A stretch of 64,000 bases of DNA from CAYVLA01 sp964549615 [NCBI: uncultured Thermococci archaeon] (lineage in GTDB: Archaea; CAYQAE01; CAYVLA01), in the NCBI GenBank assembly GCA_964549615.1, contig CAZJVP010000072.1:38803-102802 (forward strand), in the 5' to 3' direction. Under the pieces are notes generated by a model. The model did not search any database, was not told where the DNA came from, and saw only the letters and a list, made by a program, of their open reading frames with translations. Within the stretch, counting starts at the first letter, position 1. The number at the start of each line of letters is the position of its first letter. The position numbers and the translations under genes were made by a program. Of this stretch, positions 1-9,086 are shown piece after piece.

Positions 1-873
1 GCCATGTACGGATACAGAAGGGCCGCCGCCCTGTATCGTGAGATAGGGGACATGAAGGCGTTCGTGCAACAGTCCTTGAACTATGCCAAGGCAGCGGAGA
101 GGGTTCCGGAGTACGCCATCGCGGGCGATGGGTTCAGGGTCGCCGCGGAGTACGAGAAGGAGGGATCTGAACAGAACTATGCGAGGGCGGCAGACAACTA
201 CCGAAAGGCTGGGGAGAAGGCCGAGGCAGACAGGCACACCACCCTTGCATCCGACATGTATGCCGCTGCGGCCGACTGTTACGAGAGGGCCAAGGACTAC
301 CAGAAGGCGATCGAGAATCACCTGAAATCCACAGCGATAAGCGAGAGGAAGAAGCACCTCATCAGGGTCGCAAGGGACTACGGCAAGGTGGCCGAGAACT
401 ACCTCAGGCTCAAGGACTACGAGAAGTCAGCCGAGTTCTTTCTCAAGCACGCTGAGGCCGAGACGAGCAGGGCCAACGTCGCCTACTCGGACGGTTACTA
501 CCGAGCCGGCGCCACATATGTGAAGGCTGGCAAGCTGGACAAGGCAGCGGAAGCTTACCTGAAGCATGCGGAGTTCTCCAATGAGCCGGCGTACGGGTAC
601 AGGAACGCGGCACAATGCTACCAGAAGCTGGGCGACCCGGAGAAGGCGTTGGAGTACTACCTCAAGGCGGTGGACGACGACCTTGCCAAGGGGCGCACCT
701 TTGTGGCCGCGGAGGTGCTCAAACTAGCCAGGACGATCGCCAAGGATAAGTCGAAGATCGACGCAAAGCTTCAGGAGATAAGGGTTCCTGCAGGATTCGA
801 GAAGGCCTCCTTAGAATTCCGAAAGACGCTGGGGAGGGAGCTTCAGCGCAAGGGGCTTCCAGCCCTGACCTAG
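1..873 (+). CDS. TPR-repeat protein, 5' end outside the window
   Basis: The reading frame is open at the left edge and already inside helical repeats, so the N-terminus probably lies upstream; an ATG at 4 is the first in-window start. The 289 visible residues are successive Ala/Tyr-rich helical hairpins of the type AAxxYxxxxDYxKA, which is the look of tetratricopeptide or SNAP-like repeats. There is no signal peptide or membrane segment in the visible part, so a cytoplasmic scaffold role is likely. The partner is unknown. The next gene, a SpoIIM-type membrane protein, begins 16 nt after the stop on the same strand, so the two are probably cotranscribed. The repeat class is clear; the function is not. 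Confidence 0.75.
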   Translation, partial: AMYGYRRAAALYREIGDMKAFVQQSLNYAKAAERVPEYAIAGDGFRVAAEYEKEGSEQNYARAADNYRKAGEKAEADRHTTLASDMYAAAADCYERAKDYQKAIENHLKSTAISERKKHLIRVARDYGKVAENYLRLKDYEKSAEFFLKHAEAETSRANVAYSDGYYRAGATYVKAGKLDKAAEAYLKHAEFSNEPAYGYRNAAQCYQKLGDPEKALEYYLKAVDDDLAKGRTFVAAEVLKLARTIAKDKSKIDAKLQEIRVPAGFEKASLEFRKTLGRELQRKGLPALT

Positions 874-889
874 CCGCAAGCGGCCGCGC

Positions 890-2002
890 TTGGTGAAGTT
901 GGTGGATTTGGGGCTAGCGTGGGCGAGGTATCTTAGGCCAACCAAAGTATTCCTGACGGCGGTGGTGCTGGGAGTTGCGCTCGGGCTCGCGCTCTCGATC
1001 CTTGCCCCGCCGATTCTGACCGCGCTCGAGCACGCCCTTTATTTCAGGATCACGAAGCCCCTTGAGATCATACAGAAGCCCCTGTCAGGGATAGTTGGAA
1101 CTGAGGAAGTAACGGCCCTCTACCTGCTTGGGAACAATCTGATCGTGTCGTTCATCGCGGCCTTCGGCGGGGCCATCTTGATCCGATACACGGTGAAGCC
1201 GGGCCAGGAAACCTACACAAGGGAGGGGCGCATCACCAACCTCCTCTGGAGGCTGATAGGGGAGGGGGATGAGAAGTACAAGGAGCCAGCGGTGCTGGCA
1301 TTCCTCCTTCCCTTGGCCGTCGTCTTCGTCAACGGTGGCGTCTTCGGGCTCTTCTCGGTGAGCAATGGGCTGTCGTGGAAGGAACTCTACGTGTACTTGG
1401 CCTACGTGCTTCCACACGGTTCGGTTGAGTTGCCGGCCGTGATCCTCGCCGCAACCATTGGCTACGCCACCGCAGTGAAGCTGGACTCCTTTCTTAGGAA
1501 GGGCGACCTCGAAGCCTTCCTCACATACGCAGGCAGGAGCTTGAAATCCAGAAGGTCTTGGGGCCTTTTCTCCCTCGTCTGCGTCATGCTAGTCTTCGCG
1601 GCGGCCATCGAAGCTTACCTTACCCCCGCCATCGGAAGGACGGCTCTGCAGAACTCATACTTTGATCTTCGCGTGCTAAACGAGTCGGTCAGACAGGGAG
1701 AGCCAGCCTTCTTGGTCGTCCTGGCGTCGTTCGGCGCGACCGTGACCTTTCACAACGGCTCGCTCTCAGGGCCCCCTCTTGAGGTCGAGCTTTTCGGCAG
1801 CAAGCAATATCCCTTTGAGGTCGACGGGCGCAGGATTCAGGCATCGGAGGTCGTCAGCGGCCATCAGCTCCGCATCCCCCCTGACGTCGGTGCCCTCCTC
1901 CTCAAGTTCCGTGTCAGCAACTTGACGCGCACCACCGTGGTGCACATCCTGGCATCCTGTAAGAAGCTGACCCGCGAGTCCAGACTTGAGGTGCTCGCCT
2001 AG
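890..2002 (+). CDS. SpoIIM-family (DUF95) integral membrane protein
   Basis: This is a 370-residue polytopic protein. Hydrophobic segments lie near residues 18-40, 80-100, 135-155, 185-205 and 225-245. The sequence YVLPHGSVELPAVILAA near residues 170-190 matches the signature of the SpoIIM/DUF95 family (LPHG followed by ELPA). Archaeal members are uncharacterised membrane proteins. About 125 residues after the last helix form a beta-rich tail, probably facing outside, which is not part of the core family. The start is ambiguous: TTG 890 and GTG 893 are adjacent and neither has a clear ribosome-binding site. It lies 16 nt downstream of the TPR gene, suggesting a shared transcript. Confidence 0.8.
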   Translation: MVKLVDLGLAWARYLRPTKVFLTAVVLGVALGLALSILAPPILTALEHALYFRITKPLEIIQKPLSGIVGTEEVTALYLLGNNLIVSFIAAFGGAILIRYTVKPGQETYTREGRITNLLWRLIGEGDEKYKEPAVLAFLLPLAVVFVNGGVFGLFSVSNGLSWKELYVYLAYVLPHGSVELPAVILAATIGYATAVKLDSFLRKGDLEAFLTYAGRSLKSRRSWGLFSLVCVMLVFAAAIEAYLTPAIGRTALQNSYFDLRVLNESVRQGEPAFLVVLASFGATVTFHNGSLSGPPLEVELFGSKQYPFEVDGRRIQASEVVSGHQLRIPPDVGALLLKFRVSNLTRTTVVHILASCKKLTRESRLEVLA

Positions 2003-2036
2003 CCGGCTCGACGGCAACGCCCAGCGCGCAAGTAAG

Positions 2037-2045
2037 ACTTAATAG
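2037..2045 (+). promoter_or_regulatory. TATA-like box upstream of SRP RNA
   Basis: ACTTAATAG is an archaeal-type TATA element. Its centre at about 2041 predicts a transcription start near 2067, immediately before the 2068-2102 hairpin that precedes the SRP RNA. Confidence 0.5.
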
Positions 2046-2067
2046 CTTGCACCCAGAGCAAGGCTTC

Positions 2068-2102
2068 TCGGCCAAGGCCTGTTCAGCAGGATCCGTGGCC
2101 GA
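2068..2102 (+). repeat. Stem-loop in the predicted 5' leader of SRP RNA
   Basis: TCGGCCA (2068-2074) pairs perfectly with TGGCCGA (2096-2102), and an inner CCTG/CAGG stem (2078-2081 with 2087-2090) closes a TTCAG loop. It lies between the TATA-like box and the mature SRP RNA, so it may be a processed leader. Confidence 0.5.
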
Positions 2103-2109
2103 TGCACAG

Positions 2110-2463
2110 GAAGGCAGCTTGCGGCCAACCCGGCGGACTAGGCGGGAGGCTAGGCGTCTCCTGTCACCCGAAATCGTCTATACGCGGGGCTGAATGCCGC
2201 GGGGCGGTTCGGCCGCGGGACGTTGGGCCCGGGTCCCGAACGTTGACTCTCCGTCCCTCAGGGTCGGTGGATGTGGGGCCCCCTTCGGAGGAAGGCGGCA
2301 ACCACATTTGCTTTCCGAACCCCACCAGGCCGGGAACGGAGCAGTGGTAGGAAAGACATGCGGCGCTTGAGGGGCAACGGGGACGAGGTAAGGCTCGACA
2401 AGCCCACGTCCCGCGACGGGCCCACCCGCGGATGTTCGGCGGGGTCGAAGCAGGCTGCCCGAT
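2110..2463 (+). ncRNA. ffs: Signal recognition particle 7S RNA
   Basis: All diagnostic parts can be read. Helix 1 forms from GGCAGCTTGC (2113-2122) and GCAGGCTGCC (2450-2459). The Alu-domain UGUNR motif is TGTCA at 2162-2166. Helix 5 pairs CCGCGGG and TGGGCCCG on the 5' side with CGGGCCCA and CCCGCGG near 2417-2432. Helix 6 is CCTTC-GGAG-GAAGG (2282-2295) with the GNAR tetraloop bound by SRP19. Helix 8 is CCG-GGAA-CGG (2330-2339), flanked by CAGG and AGCAG, the SRP54 site. This is the RNA scaffold of co-translational protein export. The ends are estimated from helix 1. Open frames through this stretch are incidental. Confidence 0.95.
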
Positions 2464-2501
2464 GGACGGACGGATGGACATGGGAAGGGACGGAGTTCTA
2501 C

Positions 2502-4058
2502 GTCTCTGACTACAACGACATCGCCCTCGAAAGGGCAAGGCTGCCCGAGCGAGTAGCGATTTTTGACACGACGCTCAGGGACGGCGAGCAGACGCCGGGC
2601 GTCTCCCTGACCGTTGACGAGAAGATACGGATCGCTTGCGCGTTAAATGAACTGGGCGTGGACACCATAGAGGCCGGATTCCCAGCAACATCGGAGGGAG
2701 AACTGAAAGCCATATCCGAAATAGCCGGCCTTGGGCTGAAGAGCGAGATCTGCGCCCTGGCACGGTCCAACCAGAAGGACATCGACCTAGCGTTGAGCTC
2801 CGGGGTCAGCTGCATCCACACGTTCATCGCGACCTCGGACATACACCTGAAACACAAGTTGAAGATGACGAGGGATGAAGCCCTGCAGAAGGCTGTCGAG
2901 ACCATAACATACGCCAAGGAACACGGGGTCGTCGTTGAGTTCTCTGCCGAGGATGCGACGAGGACCGAGCTTGGGTACCTGCTCAGGGTCTACTCAGCTG
3001 CCCAGGACGCAGGCGCTGACAGGATAAACGTCCCGGACACGGTGGGCGCCATGATACCGAGGGCTATGGGGTATCTGGTTGGCAGGGTATGCGAGGCCGT
3101 GAAAGTTCCCGTCTCTGTGCACTGCCACAATGATTTCGGGATGGCCGAGGCGAACTCGCTGGCATCCGTGGAGAACGGCGCGACACAGGTTCACGTCACC
3201 GTCAACGGTCTGGGGGAGAGGGCGGGAAACGCCTCCCTGGAGGAGGTGGTGATGTCCCTGCACTCCTTCTATGGCATCAAGACCAGCATCGTGACCCAGA
3301 AGATCTGTCCGACGTCCCAGCTCGTCTCGCGCCTGACGGGCATTCCCGTGCAGCCCAACAAGGCAATCGTGGGCGAGAATGCCTTCGCGCACGAGTCCGG
3401 CATACACGTCCACGGGGTGCTCGAGTCCGCAGCGACCTATGAGCCGCTGATGCCCGAGATGGTCGGGAGCACCCGGCGGATCGTCCTAGGCAAACACACG
3501 GGAGCGCATGCCATATCGGCCAAGCTCGGCGAGATGGGCATCAAGGCCACGGAGGCGCAGGTATCCGAGATCGCCCAGCGGGTCAAGAAGATAGGCGACA
3601 TGGGCAAGGGGATCACCGACGCCGACCTCATGGCCATAGCGGAGGCCGTCATAGGCAAAGTCCCAGAGGGCAAGCGAACGCTGGAGCTGGTGAACCTGAC
3701 GGTGGTAACCGGCGACAGGACCATACCTACTGCATCACTGGCGCTCATCGTGGACGGCAAGCGAGTTGAAGGTGCCAGCATAGGGGACGGCCCTGTGGAC
3801 GCTGCGATAAAGACGATAAAAGATGTCATCAGGGATTTTGGCAAGGTCGAATTGAAAGAGTACCGGCTCGAAGCCATCACCGGAGGTAGCGATGCGGTTG
3901 CGGAGGTCACAGTCAAGGTGATTGACGATCTGGGCAACCTTGCGACGGCCCGGGGCGTTAGCACCGACATAGTCATGGCGAGCGTTGAGGCCATGATTGA
4001 AGCGGTCAATAGGCTGTTCGCCAAGAGAGGGAAGGAAGGAGGAAAGCCAAGTGGCTGA
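2502..4058 (+). CDS. leuA: 2-isopropylmalate synthase (start uncertain)
   Basis: Condenses 2-oxoisovalerate with acetyl-CoA in leucine synthesis. The catalytic barrel begins with FDTTLRDGEQTPG and includes the metal-binding HCHNDFG and the NGLGERAGNA loop. A regulatory LeuA dimer domain occupies roughly the last 130 residues, which argues for isopropylmalate rather than homocitrate synthase; neighbouring ilvB, ilvN and ilvC agree. The frame runs back through the SRP RNA with an ATG at 2358, but starting there would translate the RNA gene. Between 2463 and the conserved domain there is no in-frame ATG, GTG or TTG. I placed the start at GTC 2502 because a GGGACGGAG tract (2487-2495) precedes it. 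This may be a non-standard start or a base error. The stop overlaps ilvB by 8 nt. Confidence 0.9.
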   Translation, partial: VSDYNDIALERARLPERVAIFDTTLRDGEQTPGVSLTVDEKIRIACALNELGVDTIEAGFPATSEGELKAISEIAGLGLKSEICALARSNQKDIDLALSSGVSCIHTFIATSDIHLKHKLKMTRDEALQKAVETITYAKEHGVVVEFSAEDATRTELGYLLRVYSAAQDAGADRINVPDTVGAMIPRAMGYLVGRVCEAVKVPVSVHCHNDFGMAEANSLASVENGATQVHVTVNGLGERAGNASLEEVVMSLHSFYGIKTSIVTQKICPTSQLVSRLTGIPVQPNKAIVGENAFAHESGIHVHGVLESAATYEPLMPEMVGSTRRIVLGKHTGAHAISAKLGEMGIKATEAQVSEIAQRVKKIGDMGKGITDADLMAIAEAVIGKVPEGKRTLELVNLTVVTGDRTIPTASLALIVDGKRVEGASIGDGPVDAAIKTIKDVIRDFGKVELKEYRLEAITGGSDAVAEVTVKVIDDLGNLATARGVSTDIVMASVEAMIEAVNRLFAKRGKEGGKPSG

Positions 4059-5811
4059 GACCATCAGCGGAGCTGAGGCCCTCATCAGGGCCTTGGAGGC
4101 AGAGAAAGTCAAACACATATTCGGCTTGCCGGGCGGCGCCATCCTCGACGTCTACGACAAGCTCTATGACTCCAAGATCAGGCACATACTCGTAAGGCAC
4201 GAGCAGGTGGCAGCCCATGCCGCGGACGGCTATGCTAGGGCGAGCGGGGAGGTCGGAGTCTGCTTCACAACATCGGGGCCGGGCGCAACCAACCTCACGA
4301 CCGGGATCGCCAACGCCTTCTACGACTCCATCCCGGTCATCGCGGTGACGGGCCAGGTCCCCACTAGGTTGGTCGGCAACGACTCGTTCCAGGAGGCCGA
4401 CACCATCGGCATCTTCATGCCCATAACCAAGTACAACGTCATGGTCAAGTCCGGGTCCGAGATACCCCAGGTCGTGAGAAAGGCCTTCATCATTGCCACG
4501 AGCGGCCGCAAGGGGCCCGTTCACATCGACCTACCAAAGGACACGCAGCAGCAGAAGATAGAGTTCGAGTACCCCCCTGCGGTGAGGATGCTCAAGCGAC
4601 TCTCCAGCCCGCAGGGACACCCGGGCCAGATCAAGAAGGCGGCCCAGATGCTTGCAAATGCCGAGCGACCGGTCATAATCTCGGGAGGCGGGGTCATAGC
4701 CTCTAACGCGTCAAGAGAGCTGGTCAAGCTCGCCGAATCGCTGATGATTCCGGTTGGAGTCACTCTGATGGGAAAGGGATCTTTCCCTGACTCGCATCCG
4801 CTCTCGCTCGGCATGTTCGGAATGCACGGCAGGAAGATTGCCAACGACATACTAAGCGACGCGGACGTCGTGGTCGCCGTCGGGATGAGGTTTGCCGACC
4901 GCGTGACCGGCGACACGTCGACCTTCTGCGCGAACGCGAAGATCATACACATCGACATCGACGCTGCAGAGATCGGCAAGAACGTGAGGCCGGAGATCCC
5001 CATCGTCGGCGATGCCAAACAGGTGCTATCCAAGCTCAACTTGGAAATAGCCAAGCTAAAGCCCGCCAAAAAGGCTGCGTACGCAGAGAAGGTCAAGGAG
5101 TTCATCAAGGAATGCACCTGCTGCCAAGACTACGCCTACGATGAGAAGCCCATCAAGCCCCAGCGCGTAATGAAGGAGCTGAACAGGCTGATAGACCAGG
5201 ACACGATCGTGGTCACCGAGGTTGGCCAGTGCCAGATGTGGAGCGCCCACTACCTGAGAATCGACCGTCCCGGCCAGTGGATATCATCCGGCGGCCTCGG
5301 GACCATGGGTTTCGGCTTTCCCGCATCGATCGGGGCGAAGGTCGCCAGGCCCGAATGCAAGGTCATAGACGTTGCAGGGGATGGCAGCTTCCAGATGGTC
5401 CTGCAGGACCTGGCCACATGCATCATCGAGGACATACCCGTGGCCGTCTGCATCATGGACAACAGGACGCTAGGCATGGTCTACCAATGGCAGGACCTTT
5501 TCTACAACAAGAGGACGTCCGCGACGCTCCTTGACCACGCAGGCGTGGGGAAGGGGAGGGCCGTGCCGGAGGTGCCGGACTTCGTCAAGCTCGCCGAGGC
5601 GTACGGCGCCAAGGGGGTGAAGGTCGACTCGCCGGGAGAGCTCGGCCCAGCCCTCAAGGAGGCGCTCTCCAGCGACATCGTCACGGTCGTTGACGTGAAG
5701 ATAGACAAGGATGAGAAGATGCTTCCCATGGTCAGGGCCGGGGGGTCCATAACGAGCATGATCCTCTCGAGCAGATGCCGGCCCGAGCCCTACCGATTCA
5801 GGGGTGATTGA
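4051..5811 (+). CDS. ilvB: Acetolactate synthase, catalytic large subunit
   Basis: Thiamine-diphosphate enzyme forming 2-acetolactate or 2-aceto-2-hydroxybutyrate, the first common step to valine, leucine and isoleucine. The start is GTG 4051, chosen because AGGAAGGAGG (4034-4043) precedes it and family members begin close to [14 protein letters not shown]; the product is 586 residues, normal for the family. The catalytic glutamate lies in [17 protein letters not shown], and the ThDP motif runs from GDGSF to MDN near the C-terminal third. The gene overlaps leuA by 8 nt upstream and ilvN by 8 nt downstream, so the three are translationally coupled. Some acetolactate synthase relatives are oxalyl-CoA decarboxylases or glyoxylate carboligases, but the ilvN partner settles the assignment. 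Confidence 0.95.
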   Translation: MAETISGAEALIRALEAEKVKHIFGLPGGAILDVYDKLYDSKIRHILVRHEQVAAHAADGYARASGEVGVCFTTSGPGATNLTTGIANAFYDSIPVIAVTGQVPTRLVGNDSFQEADTIGIFMPITKYNVMVKSGSEIPQVVRKAFIIATSGRKGPVHIDLPKDTQQQKIEFEYPPAVRMLKRLSSPQGHPGQIKKAAQMLANAERPVIISGGGVIASNASRELVKLAESLMIPVGVTLMGKGSFPDSHPLSLGMFGMHGRKIANDILSDADVVVAVGMRFADRVTGDTSTFCANAKIIHIDIDAAEIGKNVRPEIPIVGDAKQVLSKLNLEIAKLKPAKKAAYAEKVKEFIKECTCCQDYAYDEKPIKPQRVMKELNRLIDQDTIVVTEVGQCQMWSAHYLRIDRPGQWISSGGLGTMGFGFPASIGAKVARPECKVIDVAGDGSFQMVLQDLATCIIEDIPVAVCIMDNRTLGMVYQWQDLFYNKRTSATLLDHAGVGKGRAVPEVPDFVKLAEAYGAKGVKVDSPGELGPALKEALSSDIVTVVDVKIDKDEKMLPMVRAGGSITSMILSSRCRPEPYRFRGD

Positions 5812-6325
5812 ATTGGAACGAACCCGCATCATCGCAGCTTTGGTCGAGAACAAGCCAGGGGTGCTTCACAGGATCGCCGGGCTGTTCAGCAGGAGGGGTT
5901 TCAACATCGAGTCCATAGCCGTTGGGACCACCGAGAACGAGAGCATCTCCCGGATGACGATAGTCGTGCGAGGCGATGACAGGATCTTGGAACAAGTGGA
6001 GAAGCAGCTCAACAAGCAGGTCGACGTGATCAAGGTCTCCGACCTAGACAGGGACAACAGCGTCGTGAGGGAGCTCTGCCTAGTTAAGGTCAACGCCAAG
6101 AACGAACAGAGCAAGCTCCTATTGATGAATTATGCGGAGATCTTCAGAGCCAGGATAGTGGATGTCAATACCAGCACGCTGACCCTTGAGATCACCGGGG
6201 ACGAGGAGAAGGTCAACGCGCTCATCAACCTCCTCCGGCCCCATGGAATACGAGAGATGGCCAGAACCGGGACCGTGGCCATGGCACGCGGGCCCAAGTC
6301 CACCGAGATTCCCGAAGGGGGTTGA
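5804..6325 (+). CDS. ilvN: Acetolactate synthase, regulatory small subunit
   Basis: A 173-residue protein with an N-terminal ACT domain ([20 protein letters not shown], residues about 14-33) and the C-terminal small-subunit domain. It activates IlvB and confers valine feedback inhibition in the family. GTG 5804 overlaps the ilvB stop (5809-5811), which gives tight coupling; TTG 5813 is an alternative start. It ends the leuA-ilvB-ilvN run. The next gene is on the opposite strand and converges. Confidence 0.94.
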   Translation: MIELERTRIIAALVENKPGVLHRIAGLFSRRGFNIESIAVGTTENESISRMTIVVRGDDRILEQVEKQLNKQVDVIKVSDLDRDNSVVRELCLVKVNAKNEQSKLLLMNYAEIFRARIVDVNTSTLTLEITGDEEKVNALINLLRPHGIREMARTGTVAMARGPKSTEIPEGG

Positions 6326-6475
6326 ACCGGAAGGGGCGTTGATGCGGACAGCGACGGATGCCGAGCCTGCTAAATGCCCTCCACCCCTTCTCGCAGTCGA
6401 CCTCGACACCCGCCTTCAAGGTCGGATGAGCTGGGGATCTGAATCCGCAGATGGCATGAGACCTATCCCCGGCCA

Positions 6476-7741
6476 TCAAGCGCCCGACATCCGCGTGACG
6501 GAAACCTCCCGATAGAGCCTTCTCCTCACCATTAGCGTCCACAGGGCAACGCCGGCGAGCATGAACGCGCCGCTGACGACGAGCCACTCGACAAGGTATA
6601 TCCAGAAAAGGGCACGTTCCTTCAGTCTCACTGCGATTTCGCCCAGCCGGCCGATCCGCTCCAAAGCCTCGCCCATCTTCTCCGACGAGGCTTGGTATTC
6701 CAGGGCCAAATACAAGCCCCTTGCCTCATCGACGATCTCCGATACCCCTTTCAGATCCTGCATGACTGGCGCTGCGTTTGCCCCGAACCGCTCTATGAAC
6801 TCGGCTAAGGATATCACATAGACCTGGGCCGAACCAAAGTCCGCGAACTTCCGCCGGAGCCAGTGCACGAGAACGACATCCTCTGGAAGCTTCCTGCCCG
6901 TACTGAAGAGCAGTTCCGCCACCAACATGTCCGGTGCAAAGGGGTTGTACGCAGTGTCCCAGTAACCCCCGATCATGTCCTGGTGGGTCCACGTCACGCC
7001 CTTGCCGTACGTCCAATACATAGTATGAGGGATCCATCCAGGGCTCTCGAATCGCGGGTCGGGATATATCCCCGAGTACCCATAGCGGTACGGGCCGACC
7101 GAGTAGGAGGTGACGATGGCGCCTGGTTTCGGGATTGCGAGGTTCGTCCCGTAGCCGACGAAGGAAGCCTCGACGCCGGAAAGCCCTATGTAGGGCTTTA
7201 GGATCGGCTCGACCTGCGGATGGGTGTTTATGACGACCCGCATGGGGCCGGACCAGGAGTAGTCTACCCTAACCACCGCGTCCGCATCATTCGGAAAGGC
7301 CTCCGACAGGATCGACTCGGCCCAGGCTGTTGACAGAGCGAGCGAGACGCTCATGACGCTCCTAGTCTGCATGCCCCCGAGCCCATCAAGATAGATCGAG
7401 TCGTGCAGCATCTTCTGCTGCTCGGGCGTCAGGACGATGATCTCCATGTTTAGCAGCATCATGTACTCGTACTCCAGAAGCTTGGCGTAAGACCGTGGGA
7501 AGTACAGCCTGACATACCTGTATAGCTCCTCGTACGTCCACCCCGCGTGCGCCCTCGCCGGTATCACGGTTGGATCGGTTAGGGGGTCTGCAACGAGCCA
7601 AGCTGAGACGATAGGCACAGAGCCAACGTGGCCCGCGACGATGACCTTGGCCGGCTTCGGATGGTCGCCGGATGCGATGCCCATCGCTTCCACGAAGGAC
7701 AGGATCGAAAGAAGGACGACAAGCCTGCGCTGCAATCGCAC
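6476..7741 (-). CDS. Exported membrane-anchored family protein (member A)
   Basis: I do not recognise a named function. GTG 7741 is chosen as start because a TATA-like box is centred 27 nt upstream and the reading then begins directly at a signal peptide (residues about 5-24); this gives 421 residues, like its three relatives in the window. Features in order: signal peptide, a YFPRSY box at 80-85, a Rossmann-like region that follows the layout of glutamine-amidotransferase-like proteins but is degenerate, an IERFGAN box, a predicted coiled coil, and a C-terminal transmembrane helix followed by LMVRRRLYREV. The bulk is probably extracytoplasmic with a short basic tail inside. It sits alone between ilvN and ilvC, convergent with the former. 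Confidence 0.8.
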   Translation of the reverse strand: MRLQRRLVVLLSILSFVEAMGIASGDHPKPAKVIVAGHVGSVPIVSAWLVADPLTDPTVIPARAHAGWTYEELYRYVRLYFPRSYAKLLEYEYMMLLNMEIIVLTPEQQKMLHDSIYLDGLGGMQTRSVMSVSLALSTAWAESILSEAFPNDADAVVRVDYSWSGPMRVVINTHPQVEPILKPYIGLSGVEASFVGYGTNLAIPKPGAIVTSYSVGPYRYGYSGIYPDPRFESPGWIPHTMYWTYGKGVTWTHQDMIGGYWDTAYNPFAPDMLVAELLFSTGRKLPEDVVLVHWLRRKFADFGSAQVYVISLAEFIERFGANAAPVMQDLKGVSEIVDEARGLYLALEYQASSEKMGEALERIGRLGEIAVRLKERALFWIYLVEWLVVSGAFMLAGVALWTLMVRRRLYREVSVTRMSGA

Positions 7742-7762
7742 CGGCCACAGCCTGCCGTAGAA

Positions 7763-7774
7763 CTCATAAATCTT
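7763..7774 (-). promoter_or_regulatory. TATA-like box for family member A
   Basis: On the minus strand this reads AAGATTTATGAG. Its centre is 27 nt before GTG 7741, the spacing of a leaderless archaeal transcript, and it supports that start over TTG 7834. Confidence 0.55.
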
Positions 7775-7901
7775 CCGGGACCCGATCCAAAACACAGCCA
7801 GATATGACGCAGCAGCTTGGGTTTGCCCCTTCAAGTAGCCACGATCCCTGGCCGCATAGCAGACTGCAGCCCATGCCCGGGATGGATCTCCGCTCTGTCC
7901 C

Positions 7902-8897
7902 TTACTCCCTCAGCCAGGGCATCATCGCCCTGATCCGAGCGCCGACCTCCTCGATCGGGTGCTGCGCGCCGGCCCTCTCCAACGCCTTGAACCTGGGTCT
8001 TCCCGCCTGATTCTCAAGAATCCACTCGGTGGCGAACTCGCCCGACCGGATCTCGTCCAGGATCTTGCGCATCTCGTCCCTGACCCTTCCGTTTATGACC
8101 CGCTTACCCCTGGTGAGATCGCCGTATTCGGCGGTGTCGGAGACCCTTCTGCGCATCCCGGTTATGCCCTCAGCATGGATCATGTCCACGATCAGCTTCA
8201 GTTCGTGACAGACCTCCAGGTAGGCGCACTCCGGCTGGTAACCGGCCTCCACCAAGACGTCGAACCCCGCCTTGATCAACTCCGAGACGCCTCCGCAGAG
8301 CACGGTCTGCTCACCGAATAGATCGGTCTCTGTTTCCTCAGCGAAGGTGGTCTCCAAGACTCCGGCCCTCGTACAACCCAAGCCCTTGGCATAGGCCAAA
8401 GCCAGATCCAGGGCTTTCCCGCTTGGGTTCTGGTGCACGGCCACCAGGGCAGGCACCCCCTTGCCCTGCTCGAACATCCTTCGCACGAGGCTTCCGGGCC
8501 CCTTGGGCGCGACCATGAACACGTCAACGTCCTCAGGAGGTATGATCTGGTGGTAGTGGATGTTGAAGCCGTGGGCAAAAACCAGGGCTTTGCCCGCCGA
8601 AAGATGCTCGACTATCTGGTCCCTGTAGACCTTCGGTTGGATATCGTCTTGGGTCAGGATCGCGATCACGTCGGACGCCTCGGCCAGCCGGGGCGTGGTC
8701 ATGACGTTCCATCCAAGGTTCTCTGCCCTTCTCCAGGCCTCGCTCCCCGGCAGCTCGCTGACGATCACCTTCACGCCGCTATCCCTCAGGTTCATGGAAT
8801 GGGCGCTGCCCTGTATGCCGGCCCCGCCAACGATTCCCACGGTCTTCCCTCCGAGGTGGGAGAGATCCGCATCCTTATCGTAGTAGATGACGGCCAT
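7902..8897 (-). CDS. ilvC: Ketol-acid reductoisomerase, class I
   Basis: Converts acetolactate to dihydroxyisovalerate with a nicotinamide cofactor and Mg2+. ATG 8897 gives 331 residues, the class I length. The catalytic segments [24 protein letters not shown] and [11 protein letters not shown] are intact. The glycine-rich loop is [10 protein letters not shown] (residues 24-33) rather than the usual GYGSQGHAH, and the cofactor-specificity loop is VSELPGSE (46-53), with no arginine and with an acidic residue, which may mean NADH use. It is separated from leuA-ilvB-ilvN by family member A and lies on the opposite strand, so it has its own transcript. Confidence 0.94.
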   Translation of the reverse strand: MAVIYYDKDADLSHLGGKTVGIVGGAGIQGSAHSMNLRDSGVKVIVSELPGSEAWRRAENLGWNVMTTPRLAEASDVIAILTQDDIQPKVYRDQIVEHLSAGKALVFAHGFNIHYHQIIPPEDVDVFMVAPKGPGSLVRRMFEQGKGVPALVAVHQNPSGKALDLALAYAKGLGCTRAGVLETTFAEETETDLFGEQTVLCGGVSELIKAGFDVLVEAGYQPECAYLEVCHELKLIVDMIHAEGITGMRRRVSDTAEYGDLTRGKRVINGRVRDEMRKILDEIRSGEFATEWILENQAGRPRFKALERAGAQHPIEEVGARIRAMMPWLRE

Positions 8898-8932
8898 CTT
8901 GTGCCCCTCGCCTCTTCCCCCGAAGCAACAAA

Positions 8933-8941
8933 GCTTAAAAC
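8933..8941 (-). promoter_or_regulatory. TATA-like box for ilvC
   Basis: Minus-strand GTTTTAAGC, about 40 nt upstream of ATG 8897. It implies a leader of roughly 13 nt. Confidence 0.5.
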
Positions 8942-9086
8942 TATAACTTGTATCCTCCCCGGCCAAAGGAGTGCCTCCCCGGAACGCTCCTTGAACCGCA
9001 AGCTCACGCGATGACCATGACTTTCGAGAAGATGGCCGCAGGTCAGCAGTTCGCTGCATGAGCATCCGAAAGAGAAATCAACCACG

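Noticed and set aside
2271-2501. An N-terminal extension of LeuA of up to 77 codons
   Set aside because: The region is the 3' half of a structurally unambiguous SRP RNA; the extra residues have no family counterpart.
2102-2540. Open frames on both strands through the SRP RNA
   Set aside because: They follow from the GC-rich RNA sequence and show no protein motif.
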